Source: Hyposmocoma kahamanoa
Taxonomy: Eukaryota; Arthropoda; Insecta; Lepidoptera; Cosmopterigidae
Assembly: GCF_003589595.1 (NCBI RefSeq)
Contig: NW_020653726.1
Coordinates: 16,293,486-16,357,485, forward strand
DNA length: 64,000 bases
Reading direction: 5' to 3'
A program made the translations under genes and the position numbers. Positions within the stretch are counted from its first letter, which is position 1. Each line of letters opens with the position of its first letter. Shown one piece after another: positions 63,801-64,000 of this stretch. The notes beneath the pieces are model-generated. The model ran no database searches, was not told the origin of the DNA, and was given only the letters and a program-made list of their open reading frames with translations.

Positions 63801-63992
63801 ACCTCTCATGCTGCTAGCGGTTTACGGCATCGGTAGCGGTGATGAGCAACCTCCGATCATCTGGAAACTTGCAAGATCCTGCTCATACCTGAGATATGGC
63901 CTTGAAGGCTTGGTAGAAGCAGTGTATGGGCCACCTAGGGACGATCTGATTTGTCCTGATCATATAGATTACTGCGAGTACAAGAATGTTGC
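8060..63992 (+). CDS. ABCG-subfamily half transporter (ABCG1/ABCG4-like), 9 coding exons, 3' end beyond window
   Basis: Membrane ATP-driven exporter; ABCG1/4-type proteins dimerise and move sterols or other lipids, but the substrate here cannot be read from sequence. The spliced exons (lengths 142, 118, 190, 146, 239, 242, 169, 257, 224 nt) give one open frame of about 575 residues. Visible landmarks: Walker [10 protein letters not shown] (residues 70-78), Q-loop Q116, signature LSGGE (171-175), Walker B VIFLDE (191-196), D-loop GLDD (200-203), H-loop H228, the ABCG linker NPADF (274-278), and hydrophobic segments near 364-381, 393-415, 436-461, 471-490 and 495-520. The ATPase domain precedes the membrane domain, the reverse order typical of ABCG. 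Full family members are usually 600-700 residues, so about 50-100 residues including helix 6 are missing at the right edge. Introns 1 and 2 are 28,697 and 16,639 bp. The ABCG family is certain; the exact orthologue is not. Confidence 0.96.
8235..8408. repeat. S1-end foldback repeat
   Basis: Both ends carry the AATTGAATATCA/TGATATTCAATT type terminus in opposite orientation, with the characteristic ACTAGTT..ATTAATACAAAGATCGAAC stretch between. It looks like an S1 copy reduced to its two ends, about 33 bp after the exon 1 donor. Confidence 0.5.
8420..8690 (+). mobile_element. S1-type copy with tRNA-like head just inside intron 1
   Basis: Has the S1 5' region (with a 20-bp hairpin at 8431-8480), a GGCGCTACGG motif, an A-box-like TAGCTCAGTTGG near 8610 and the terminal TTTGTATTAATAATTAT. 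The B box is lost. Confidence 0.6.
8431..8480. repeat. perfect 20-bp hairpin
   Basis: TCTCCAGTCAGGCGCTAATA (8431-8450) pairs perfectly with 8461-8480 around a 10-nt loop, within the S1 5' region. Confidence 0.8.
8870..9010 (-). repeat. LINE 3' UTR-like fragment
   Basis: AACCCTGTAAGGGCCTGGCA resembles the 3' UTR of the LINE at 59305, next to TTCAAATTCAAATTATTTATTG. Confidence 0.4.
9490..9595 (+). repeat. repeat F fragment
   Basis: GTCAACCGTGACCATGG, CTCGAAACATTGG and TTTGAAAAAACAAGTACACG parallel the loop and right arm of F. Confidence 0.45.
9806..9890. repeat. long near-perfect hairpin
   Basis: Arms 9806-9840 and 9856-9890 pair at 34 of 35 positions around a 15-nt loop. May be a MITE core. 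Confidence 0.75.
10005..10140 (-). repeat. R2 fragment
   Basis: AAAAACCGATTTAGAAAG, GGAATAACATCACTACTGAGG and TACCTCCTTTTAAAC are decayed minus-orientation R2. Confidence 0.4.
10788..11066 (+). repeat. direct repeat K, copy 1
   Basis: About 280 bp nearly identical to 13482-13766, differing at only a handful of positions by eye. Confidence 0.85.
11515..11620 (+). mobile_element. S3-type SINE fragment
   Basis: Contains GAAGTCCCCAACCTGCATTG and CCCAGCAGTGGGTCGTATAA, the opposite strand of the motif at 46010 and 38690. Confidence 0.45.
12210..12500 (-). mobile_element. S1 copy, minus orientation
   Basis: Reads as the reverse complement of S1: the TTATAATTATTAATACAAATATCGAACAC end first, then a decayed tRNA-like region and the GGTTTTTCTTCACTTAACCAGGTACC 5' region. 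Confidence 0.55.
13482..13766 (+). repeat. direct repeat K, copy 2
   Basis: Near-identical to copy 1, 2.7 kb away, from TTTTTATTACTTACATC to GATATTTAAGCAGGA. Confidence 0.85.
13780..13910 (+). repeat. direct repeat K, diverged partial copy 3
   Basis: Repeats CCTGTGAAAACAAAGTTTCT through ATTTTAAGCTT directly after copy 2, more diverged. Confidence 0.7.
14072..14400 (-). repeat. R1 repeat with a TAA/CAA microsatellite
   Basis: Minus orientation; an expanded TAATAATAA/CAACAA tract lies near 14100-14130. Confidence 0.6.
14681..15128. mobile_element. hAT-type MITE, family B
   Basis: Ends TAGTGAAGGGCCGAAT and ATTCGGCCCACCACTA are imperfect inverted repeats; flanks CGAAATAT / TGAAATAT (7 of 8 match). 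448 bp, rich in repeated TTCGG/CCGAA words. Confidence 0.72.
16245..16560. repeat. family M repeat
   Basis: The left part reads in the opposite orientation (GACATTTCGGACCATCATTT); the GAAGCTTCATACTGGATAC and TTCGGACGGACGGAGATCG blocks follow. Confidence 0.55.
17354..17490. repeat. (GTGCGT)n microsatellite, strictly alternating purine-pyrimidine
   Basis: 137 bp in which every base alternates between C/T and G/A, mostly GTGCGT units with some GCGC steps. Long ORFs across it in several frames are artefacts of the repeat. Confidence 0.95.
18021..18272. mobile_element. foldback MITE, family I
   Basis: Imperfect inverted repeats from AAGTCGTCGATGTTTTGT with GGCGAAAGCG (left) to CGCTTTCGCC with ACAAAACAACGACGAAG (right). 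Confidence 0.55.
18500..18680. repeat. family M fragment
   Basis: CGCTTGTGCACTAAGTCCG and GACATTTCGGATCGTCATTT match M, minus orientation. Confidence 0.5.
18690..18860 (+). repeat. R1 repeat, partial
   Basis: ACAGGACGAAGAAATGGTAAG to GTTCGTCACCGTGAAAC in R1 order. Confidence 0.5.
19908..19990 (-). repeat. isolated S1 3' end
   Basis: TTTTTATTGAATTGATATTCAATT followed by the TTTTTTGTGAAATTACCCCACTGG stretch; about 80 bp, no tRNA-like part. Confidence 0.55.
21118..21380 (-). repeat. R1 repeat, decayed
   Basis: TTTGTGAAAGTGTTCGTCC and GCATTACTGCG-like words remain in R1 order. Confidence 0.35.
21847..22000 (+). repeat. repeat L fragment
   Basis: GAGGTGAAAAGTTGTGTGTT, CGCTCGGCAGTAAAG and CCCTCGCTACGCTCAGGAT match the right part of L. 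Confidence 0.5.
22997..23328 (+). mobile_element. S1 tRNA-related SINE, full-length reference copy
   Basis: Flanked by an exact 12-bp target duplication TAAAAAAATCTA (22985-22996 and 23329-23340). Inside are a TGGCGCTACG-like motif, a tRNA-like block with A box TGGCTTAGTTGG (23145-23156) and B box GGTTCGAATCC (23190-23200), then an AT-rich 3' end finishing AATAAAAATTTAATT. The tRNA-like part is internal, about 140 bp from the 5' end, not at the very start as in a classical SINE. The long TSD argues for retroposition by target-primed reverse transcription. Confidence 0.82.
23658..23818. repeat. foldback element F, complete
   Basis: Arms of about 45 bp start TAGGAAATGAAACTATTTTT and end with its complement; the loop carries CCATGGGACCTG and CCCGAAACGTCGG. 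Homology to 37308-37416 continues beyond the right arm (TGTGTAAC..TCGCGAAAAC), so the unit may be larger. Confidence 0.6.
24323..25150. mobile_element. non-autonomous DNA transposon, family G
   Basis: Ends TGGGACAGTATGGGGAAAT and ATTTCCCAATACTGTCCCA are inverted; similarity extends about 70 bp inward to AAGAACCATTAAG / CTTAATGGTTCT. 828 bp, very AT-rich; interior ORFs are short and unrecognised. Confidence 0.65.
26545..26675 (-). repeat. R2 fragment
   Basis: AATAAACCGGATTCGTCCCT, TTAAATTTGAATGGGGACC and GGGTCCCCTCTTTCC in minus R2 order; the S1 copy at 26686 is inserted just beyond. Confidence 0.5.
26686..27037. mobile_element. S1 copy with inverted 3' end
   Basis: Flanked by an exact 12-bp duplication AAGAATAATGAA (26674-26685 and 27038-27049). 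The left 95-100 bp are the reverse complement of the S1 3' end; the rest reads in plus sense with intact tRNA-like A and B boxes and stops at TAATTATA. The structure resembles a 5'-inverted (twin-primed) retroposon. Confidence 0.78.
27338..27758 (-). repeat. R1 repeat carrying a GC-rich insert
   Basis: Minus-orientation R1 (AGTACTGTTACCTAG to TCGTCCCGTCACTTGATAT) interrupted between GATTTAAAGCTT and TTATCGCTTACC by about 170 bp. Confidence 0.6.
27528..27700. mobile_element. GC-rich insert within R1
   Basis: Not present in other R1 copies. Inverted words TCTACAGACCG (left) and CGGTCTGTAGA (right) mark its ends. Confidence 0.45.
28304..29105. repeat. repeat L, copy 1 (interrupted by MITE H)
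   Basis: Starts TTCACCTCACTAGCTCG; TAGTGAGGTGAAA occurs inverted near 28737. After the H insertion it resumes and ends around CAAACAACAACTTTGCAGCC. Confidence 0.6.
28824..28998. mobile_element. foldback MITE, family H, copy 1
   Basis: Nearly the whole element is an inverted repeat: the first and last 46 bp pair, starting GGGTCGTATTCTAGAACTC. It interrupts repeat L just after CTCAGGATTCTTA. Confidence 0.75.
29156..29397. mobile_element. GC-rich MITE abutting family D
   Basis: Ends GGCGCCTTCAAGTTAGACGC and GCGTCTAATTTGAAGGCGCT are inverted repeats of about 20 bp with one mismatch. The interior is much more GC-rich than the neighbourhood. Confidence 0.65.
29398..29992. mobile_element. Harbinger-like MITE, family D, copy 2 (split by S1)
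   Basis: Inverted ends GAGCCTGGGCACACGG / TTATGCATAGGCTC with TAA on both sides, the 3-bp duplication typical of PIF/Harbinger. Interrupted at 29505-29869 by an S1 retroposon. Confidence 0.68.
29517..29857. mobile_element. S1 copy with inverted 3' end, inserted in a Harbinger-like MITE
   Basis: Exact 12-bp duplication AGATAGTTTTAA at 29505-29516 and 29858-29869. The left part is the inverted 3' end; the right part carries the tRNA-like block and ends at ATTATAACA. It splits the family D MITE (29398-29992). Confidence 0.8.
30575..31080 (-). mobile_element. S1 copy, minus orientation, carrying an S2 insertion
   Basis: Reverse-complement S1: AT-rich end at 30575, the B-box complement (GGATTCAAACC) near 30704 and the 5' region (CAGCTATCAGCGCCTGAC) near 31024. 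It is interrupted by an S2 SINE at about 30820-30943. Confidence 0.65.
30820..30943 (-). mobile_element. S2 SINE with internal deletion, nested in S1
   Basis: Head, A- and B-box complements are intact (GGGAATCGAACCC near 30880), while most of the body is deleted. It sits inside the S1 copy at 30575-31080. Confidence 0.7.
31415..31620 (-). repeat. R1 repeat, partial
   Basis: Minus orientation: AGCAGTAGAGCTCCTTGTG to TCTTTGTGATTTAAAG. Confidence 0.6.
33762..33813. repeat. (TA)26 microsatellite
   Basis: 52 bp of uninterrupted TA. Confidence 0.95.
34996..35287 (+). repeat. R2 repeat, complete-looking
   Basis: AACCGACTTCAAAAAAAGG to GAGGTCGGTTTTTAGTACTC with TTGGAAAGAGGGTACCTCGG inside. Confidence 0.68.
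35361..35584 (-). mobile_element. S2 tRNA-derived SINE
   Basis: On the minus strand the head starts CTGCCTCCGTGGCC, with A box TGGCCGAACGG (complement of 35563-35573) and B box GGTTCGATTCC (complement of 35520-35530), followed by a conserved body and a tail of ATTT units (35361-35381). The head-body-tail order is that of a classical SINE. Confidence 0.82.
35605..35783 (-). repeat. R1 repeat, partial
   Basis: Minus orientation, from AATTACAGGCACATGGGAC to CAGTTCGTCCCGATATAAA, directly after the S2 SINE. Confidence 0.6.
36187..36412 (-). mobile_element. S2 tRNA-derived SINE
   Basis: Near-identical to the copy at 35361 but with a tail of ATT units (36187-36209). Lies about 490 bp upstream of exon 2. 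Confidence 0.82.
36548..36829. repeat. R1 repeat, foldback arrangement next to exon 2
   Basis: The left half reads plus (AAACGAGTCGTGCGCCTGG) and the right half minus (CAGGCGCACGACTTGTTCG), so the two ends face each other. Ends about 70 bp before exon 2. Confidence 0.65.
36836..36888 (+). repeat. R2 end fragment at the exon 2 splice acceptor
   Basis: TTAGGGGATGAATCGAATG, TAATTCCACAAACTTTTGAG match the last part of R2; exon 2 begins at 36899. Confidence 0.6.
36899..37016 (+). CDS. ABCG exon 2: Walker A (P-loop)
   Basis: Encodes residues 48-87 (split codons at both ends), including Walker [10 protein letters not shown] at 70-78, which binds the ATP phosphates. The acceptor is TTACAG at 36893-36898 and the donor GTAAAT at 37017. 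Its length of 118 nt is not a multiple of three, so skipping it would remove Walker A and also shift the frame. It sits alone between introns of 28.7 and 16.6 kb. Repeat-derived sequence ends about 10 bp before the acceptor. Confidence 0.93.
37308..37440 (+). repeat. repeat F, right half
   Basis: Matches the loop and right arm of 23658-23818 and the following TCGCGAAAACCTAGGAA. Confidence 0.55.
37790..38030 (+). repeat. R1 repeat, diverged
   Basis: ACGCCTGTCCATAGCAGTTG, TGTGCCTGTAATTTTGCACC and CTCTGGATGAACTCTGACAA follow R1 order. Confidence 0.55.
38075..38541 (+). repeat. repeat J, copy 1
   Basis: About 465 bp nearly identical to 41307-41770: starts GGAGAGTCATAGTGAATATC, ends in GTAT units and GTACAAGCCTCTTC. 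Confidence 0.82.
38894..39172. mobile_element. hAT-type MITE, family A, copy 2
   Basis: Same termini; exact 8-bp duplication GTTGTGCT (38886-38893, 39173-39180). Inserted inside another repeat whose uninterrupted relative lies inverted at 55270-55480. Confidence 0.85.
39228..39410 (-). mobile_element. S3-type SINE body fragment
   Basis: Carries the body GCCACGCTTGCCCAATGCGG, CTTCACACGTTTTCCGAGGG and GATGTTTCCTTCACCG, typical of a tRNA-derived lepidopteran SINE; the head is missing. Confidence 0.55.
39552..40051. mobile_element. hAT-type MITE, family C
   Basis: Ends TAGGAATGGG and CCCATTCCTA are a perfect 10-bp inverted repeat; flanks CCTTATGT / CCTTATGC (7 of 8). 500 bp, with internal repeats of ATTCGAAATCRGATTTCGAA and ATATCGATATATA. 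Confidence 0.78.
40330..40432 (-). mobile_element. S3-type SINE, tRNA-like head
   Basis: Minus-strand head AAGCTGTGGTAGCCTAATGG with B box GGTTCGAATCC, and the flanking ATAAATTCCGAGAAGCTC body. It looks tRNA-like but continues into the SINE body, so I do not call a tRNA gene. Confidence 0.6.
41307..41770 (+). repeat. repeat J, copy 2
   Basis: Same unit, with one extra GTAT unit near the right end. Confidence 0.82.
42220..42497 (+). repeat. R1 repeat, complete-looking copy
   Basis: Runs from AAGTGACGGGACGAACAAG to GGAGCTCTACTGCTAC through CCATAACAGTTACAGTGCCA and CCTGTAATTTCACCAGC. About 275 bp, no obvious coding capacity; class unknown. Confidence 0.72.
42565..42662 (+). repeat. triple tandem repeat
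   Basis: Three successive units of about 30 bp sharing TTTTTTCCAAAGTGATTTAT. One unit is seen singly at 19635-19665 in a related repeat. Confidence 0.75.
42835..42912 (+). repeat. isolated S1 3' end
   Basis: Carries TTCTGAGTGTTCATCTTTGTA, GTGGAGTAATTTCAC and a decayed AT tail in plus sense. Confidence 0.5.
43902..44070 (-). mobile_element. S2 SINE, diverged
   Basis: Same body and head with several changes and an internal deletion; tail of ATT units at the left end. Confidence 0.7.
44225..44580 (+). pseudogene. LINE (Jockey/CR1-like) reverse transcriptase C-terminal remnant
   Basis: Plus-strand translation of 44325-44490 gives [20 protein letters not shown] followed by [10 protein letters not shown], the conserved tail of non-LTR reverse transcriptases. 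An upstream [10 protein letters not shown] is interrupted by a stop. Dead fragment. Confidence 0.6.
44623..44670. repeat. 22-bp hairpin with 4-nt loop
   Basis: Arms 44623-44644 and 44649-44670 match at 21 of 22 positions; loop TCCT. Confidence 0.75.
44837..45128. repeat. family M repeat
   Basis: GAAGCTTCATTCGCATCACG, CGGACGGAGATCGAAAGTAG, ends GAACGCGCTCTAA. Confidence 0.6.
45715..45998 (-). repeat. R1 repeat
   Basis: Minus orientation, from AGTAGAGCTACTCCTG to CCGTCACTTGGTATTATA. Confidence 0.65.
45990..46175 (-). mobile_element. S3-type SINE, degraded
   Basis: Contains CATCCCACTGCTGCATACGG, TTCACACGTTTTCCGAGGG and a decayed tRNA-like head near 46110-46170. Confidence 0.55.
46396..46559. 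mobile_element. foldback MITE, family H, copy 2
   Basis: Same GGGTCGTATTCTAGAACTC / GAGTTCCAGATACGACCC ends; the right arm is shortened relative to copy 1. Confidence 0.7.
47025..47311. mobile_element. MITE, family E, copy 2 (left end unclear)
   Basis: Shares CGACAAGGCGGCTGCCGTGA and the AACGCGCTCTA end with the copy at 7498 in the opposite orientation. Confidence 0.5.
47575..47728 (+). repeat. lepidopteran repeat with CTGTCTACCCCCTAGGGAGA end
   Basis: GTGGAAGTTCATGGCCTCTG followed by TCTACCCCCTAGGGAGACAG is a motif I associate with lepidopteran interspersed repeats; class not determined. Confidence 0.4.
47729..48018 (+). repeat. R1 repeat
   Basis: AAGGGACGAACAAGTCGTG to AGGAGCTCAACTGCTGC; same order as the copy at 42220. 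Confidence 0.7.
48470..49060. repeat. repeat L, copy 2
   Basis: Shares the CACCTCACTAGCTCG start, ATTCTTATTATTGTTGACA and GAGGTGCAAATTCAGAACGC, then the AACAACAACTTTGC end after an AT palindrome (48890-49000). Confidence 0.6.
48890..49005. repeat. AT-rich imperfect palindrome
   Basis: GAATCATAGATTTATATA and TATAAATCTATGATTC are inverted, with further ATAGATT/AATCTAT words to 49005. Lies inside repeat L copy 2. Confidence 0.7.
50297..50505 (+). repeat. R1 repeat
   Basis: GACAGGACGAACAACCCTG to CTTGGCGTCAGAAATAGGTG; left part shortened. Confidence 0.6.
51300..51590 (+). repeat. GC-rich interspersed repeat
   Basis: Contains TTCGCAGCTGTTACGGGTGA, GAAGGACGTCGAGTTGC and GAAGTCTGGCATAGTATCCC, which I associate with a common lepidopteran repeat; orientation and class not settled. 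Short ORFs on both strands are not credible genes. Confidence 0.4.
52690..53028 (-). pseudogene. RTE-type LINE ORF 3' remnant
   Basis: The minus strand gives [18 protein letters not shown] followed by [11 protein letters not shown], the end of RTE-class ORF2 proteins, with stops. The far end (GGAGTGGGTTGAAATGG) resembles the usual 3' end. The S4 SINE abuts it. Confidence 0.6.
53031..53275 (+). mobile_element. S4 tRNA-derived SINE
   Basis: A box TGGTCGCGTGG (53038-53048) and B box GGTTCGATCCC (53094-53104), followed by a body with TCTGGATGTTTGTGGTACC and CACAAGTGCTTTAGCTACTTA, which I recognise as a common lepidopteran SINE body. Ends about 380 bp before exon 3. Confidence 0.72.
53656..53845 (+). 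CDS. ABCG exon 3: Q-loop region
   Basis: Encodes the last base of codon 87 through residue 150. The motif [18 protein letters not shown] (about 111-128) carries the Q-loop glutamine Q116, which contacts the Mg/nucleotide and couples to the membrane domain. The stretch [10 protein letters not shown] that follows is typical of the ABCG helical subdomain. Acceptor TTTCAG at 53650-53655, donor GTAAGT at 53846; the exon ends in phase 0. Confidence 0.94.
54424..54631 (-). mobile_element. S2 SINE
   Basis: Head, B-box complement GGAATCGAACC and body all present; short tail near 54424. Confidence 0.8.
54684..54890. mobile_element. S1 copy with inverted 3' end
   Basis: Inverted 3' end (to about 54730), then the plus-sense tRNA-like block (TGGCTTAGTTGG, GGTTCGAATCC), ending near TAATAATTATG. 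No clean target duplication seen. Confidence 0.65.
55938..56188. mobile_element. hAT-type MITE, family A, copy 3 (internal deletion)
   Basis: Same termini; flanks GTGATACG / GAGATACG (7 of 8 match). About 30 bp near the right end are deleted. Confidence 0.8.
56205..56700. repeat. repeat L, copy 3
   Basis: CACCTCACTAGCTCGAAAA start and the TTTCGCTCGGCAGCAAAG block followed by the CAACAACTTTGCAGCC end. Confidence 0.6.
57054..57196. mobile_element. short S1 foldback copy
   Basis: Contains only the inverted 3' end joined to a short plus-sense stretch ending TAATAATTATAA. Flanks AATATTTATACT and AATATTATACT suggest an imperfect target duplication. The tRNA-like part is missing. Confidence 0.65.
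57537..57682 (+). CDS. ABCG exon 4: signature motif and Walker B
   Basis: Encodes residues 151-198 and two bases of codon 199. It holds the ABC signature LSGGE (171-175, followed by [10 protein letters not shown]) and Walker B VIFLD with catalytic glutamate E196, then PTT. Acceptor TTTCAG, donor GTAAGT at 57683. The signature has E instead of the more common Q after GG. Confidence 0.96.
58055..58140 (+). repeat. R1 3' end fragment
   Basis: CTTAGCGGTAGAAATAAGTGG, CCTGGACGAACTCTTTCAC and GGAGATCTACTGCTAC match the R1 right end. Confidence 0.55.
58396..58570 (-). mobile_element. S2 SINE, B box deleted
   Basis: Body and head ends match S2, but the B-box segment is lost (ATTTCTCCTTTCTGCTAGGACC), so it is probably transcriptionally dead. 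Confidence 0.7.
58870..59285. repeat. R2 repeats, two pieces in opposite orientation
   Basis: 58870-58935 reads plus; 59050-59285 reads minus (GTACTAAAAAAACCGACC, GGTACCCTCTTTCCATC). Confidence 0.55.
59305..59640 (-). pseudogene. LINE (Jockey/CR1-like) 3' end
   Basis: The minus strand reads [20 protein letters not shown] then [18 protein letters not shown], a typical C-terminus of lepidopteran non-LTR reverse transcriptases, then a 3' UTR with GCCCTTACAGGG and an ATATG-type tail near 59305. Confidence 0.65.
59725..60200 (+). repeat. R1 repeat split by S1
   Basis: AGCGACGGGACAAACAAGTCG to GTTGACAAGTACCTG, then after the S1 insertion TAATTTCACCAGCACCC to AACGCAGTAATTAATG. Confidence 0.65.
59868..60121 (+). 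mobile_element. 5'-truncated S1 copy inserted in an R1 repeat
   Basis: Flanked by AAGTACCTG (59859-59867) and AAGTATCTG (60122-60130), a 9-bp duplication with one difference. It begins inside the S1 body at TTGAAAGACC, keeps the A and B boxes and runs to the normal 3' end. The R1 sequence resumes directly after it. Confidence 0.75.
61110..61348 (+). CDS. ABCG exon 5: D-loop, H-loop and end of the ATPase domain
   Basis: Encodes codon 199 (last base) to the first base of codon 279. D-loop GLDD (200-203) and H-loop H228 in the string SVHTPSA are present; the family more often has HQPSA, so residue 229 is T rather than Q. The exon ends with NPADF (274-278), the conserved ABCG linker start. Acceptor TTGCAG, donor GTAAGT at 61349. 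Confidence 0.95.
61485..61735 (-). repeat. R2 repeat
   Basis: Minus orientation: GTGGAATTACATCTATTTGG, CTGAGGTACGCCTTTACA, ending CAGTCGAATTGAAAG. Confidence 0.55.
61905..62240. repeat. family M repeat with a 62-bp inverted repeat
   Basis: Arms 62041-62102 and 62175-62236 match at 61 of 62 positions around a 72-nt loop. The arm motif TCGGACGGATGTCGGACGG recurs in diverged form in other copies. In intron 5, 260 bp before exon 6. Confidence 0.8.
62498..62739 (+). CDS. ABCG exon 6: linker to the membrane domain
   Basis: Encodes residues 279-359. It begins [10 protein letters not shown], the linker after NPADF that ABCG1/4-type proteins share. A charged, poorly conserved connector (about 290-330) follows, then [20 protein letters not shown], the amphipathic connecting helix before TM1. 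Acceptor ATTCTAG, donor GTAAGT at 62740; ends in phase 0. Open reading upstream of 62498 is intronic read-through. Confidence 0.93.
62811..62979 (+). CDS. ABCG exon 7: membrane helices 1 and 2
   Basis: Encodes residues 360-415 and the first base of codon 416. [13 protein letters not shown] (about 368-380) is the core of TM1, and [19 protein letters not shown] with the residues after it (392-415) forms TM2. The preceding intron is only 71 bp (62740-62810). Acceptor TTACAG, donor GTGAGT at 62980. Confidence 0.94.
63254..63510 (+). CDS. ABCG exon 8: intracellular loop, membrane helices 3 and 4
   Basis: Encodes residues 416-501. It contains the ABCG motif [16 protein letters not shown] (423-438), which links TM2 to TM3, then TM3 (about 436-461) and TM4 (about 471-490), and enters TM5. 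Acceptor TTCCAG at 63248-63253, donor GTAAGT at 63511; ends in phase 0. Confidence 0.94.
63769..63992 (+). CDS. ABCG exon 9: membrane helix 5 and the last extracellular loop
   Basis: Encodes residues 502-575 and two bases of the next codon. It completes TM5 ([20 protein letters not shown]) and then gives the family motif [16 protein letters not shown] and the cysteine-bearing loop [12 protein letters not shown]. In ABCG proteins cysteines here form disulfides. Donor GTAAGT at 63993, eight bases from the window end, so at least one more exon lies outside. Confidence 0.94.
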
Positions 63993-64000
63993 GTAAGTTC

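Noticed and set aside
1..64000. CRISPR, prophage, operon or other prokaryotic system
   Set aside because: Spliced gene structure and eukaryotic repeats rule these out; no regularly spaced direct repeats with unique spacers were seen.

Overview
The window is nuclear DNA from an insect, most probably a moth or butterfly (Lepidoptera). The evidence is one widely split gene with GT-AG introns, AT-rich introns, and many short interspersed repeats of the tRNA-SINE, hAT/Harbinger MITE and LINE-remnant types common in lepidopteran genomes. Nothing looks bacterial or viral, and there is no operon, CRISPR array or prophage.

Only one protein-coding gene can be supported. It is a plus-strand ABC transporter of subfamily G (ABCG1/ABCG4-like half transporter). 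Nine coding exons lie in the window: 8060-8201, 36899-37016, 53656-53845, 57537-57682, 61110-61348, 62498-62739, 62811-62979, 63254-63510 and 63769-63992. Every junction keeps the reading frame. Together they encode about 575 residues: a short N-terminus, a complete nucleotide-binding domain (Walker A, Q-loop, signature, Walker B, D-loop, H-loop), the linker, five membrane segments and most of the last extracellular loop. The final membrane helix and stop codon lie beyond the right edge. The first coding exon follows a 3' splice site, so a non-coding 5' exon and the promoter lie further upstream and were not identified.

Layout: 1-8006 is upstream/5' intron sequence with MITEs and repeats. Intron 1 (28.7 kb) and intron 2 (16.6 kb) isolate the 118-bp Walker A exon and are packed with nested repeats. 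Introns 3 and 4 are 3.7 and 3.4 kb. From 61.1 kb onward the exons are compact (introns 71-1149 bp).

The most informative non-genic content is the repeat archaeology. A tRNA-related retroposon family (called S1 here) has exact 12-bp target duplications, and several copies have an inverted 3' end joined at nearly the same breakpoint. Three hAT-type MITE families have 8-bp target duplications. There are several nested insertions, a 137-bp strictly alternating purine-pyrimidine tract, and long intronic hairpins. Family labels S1-S4, R1, R2 and A-M are local names only; no database was consulted.
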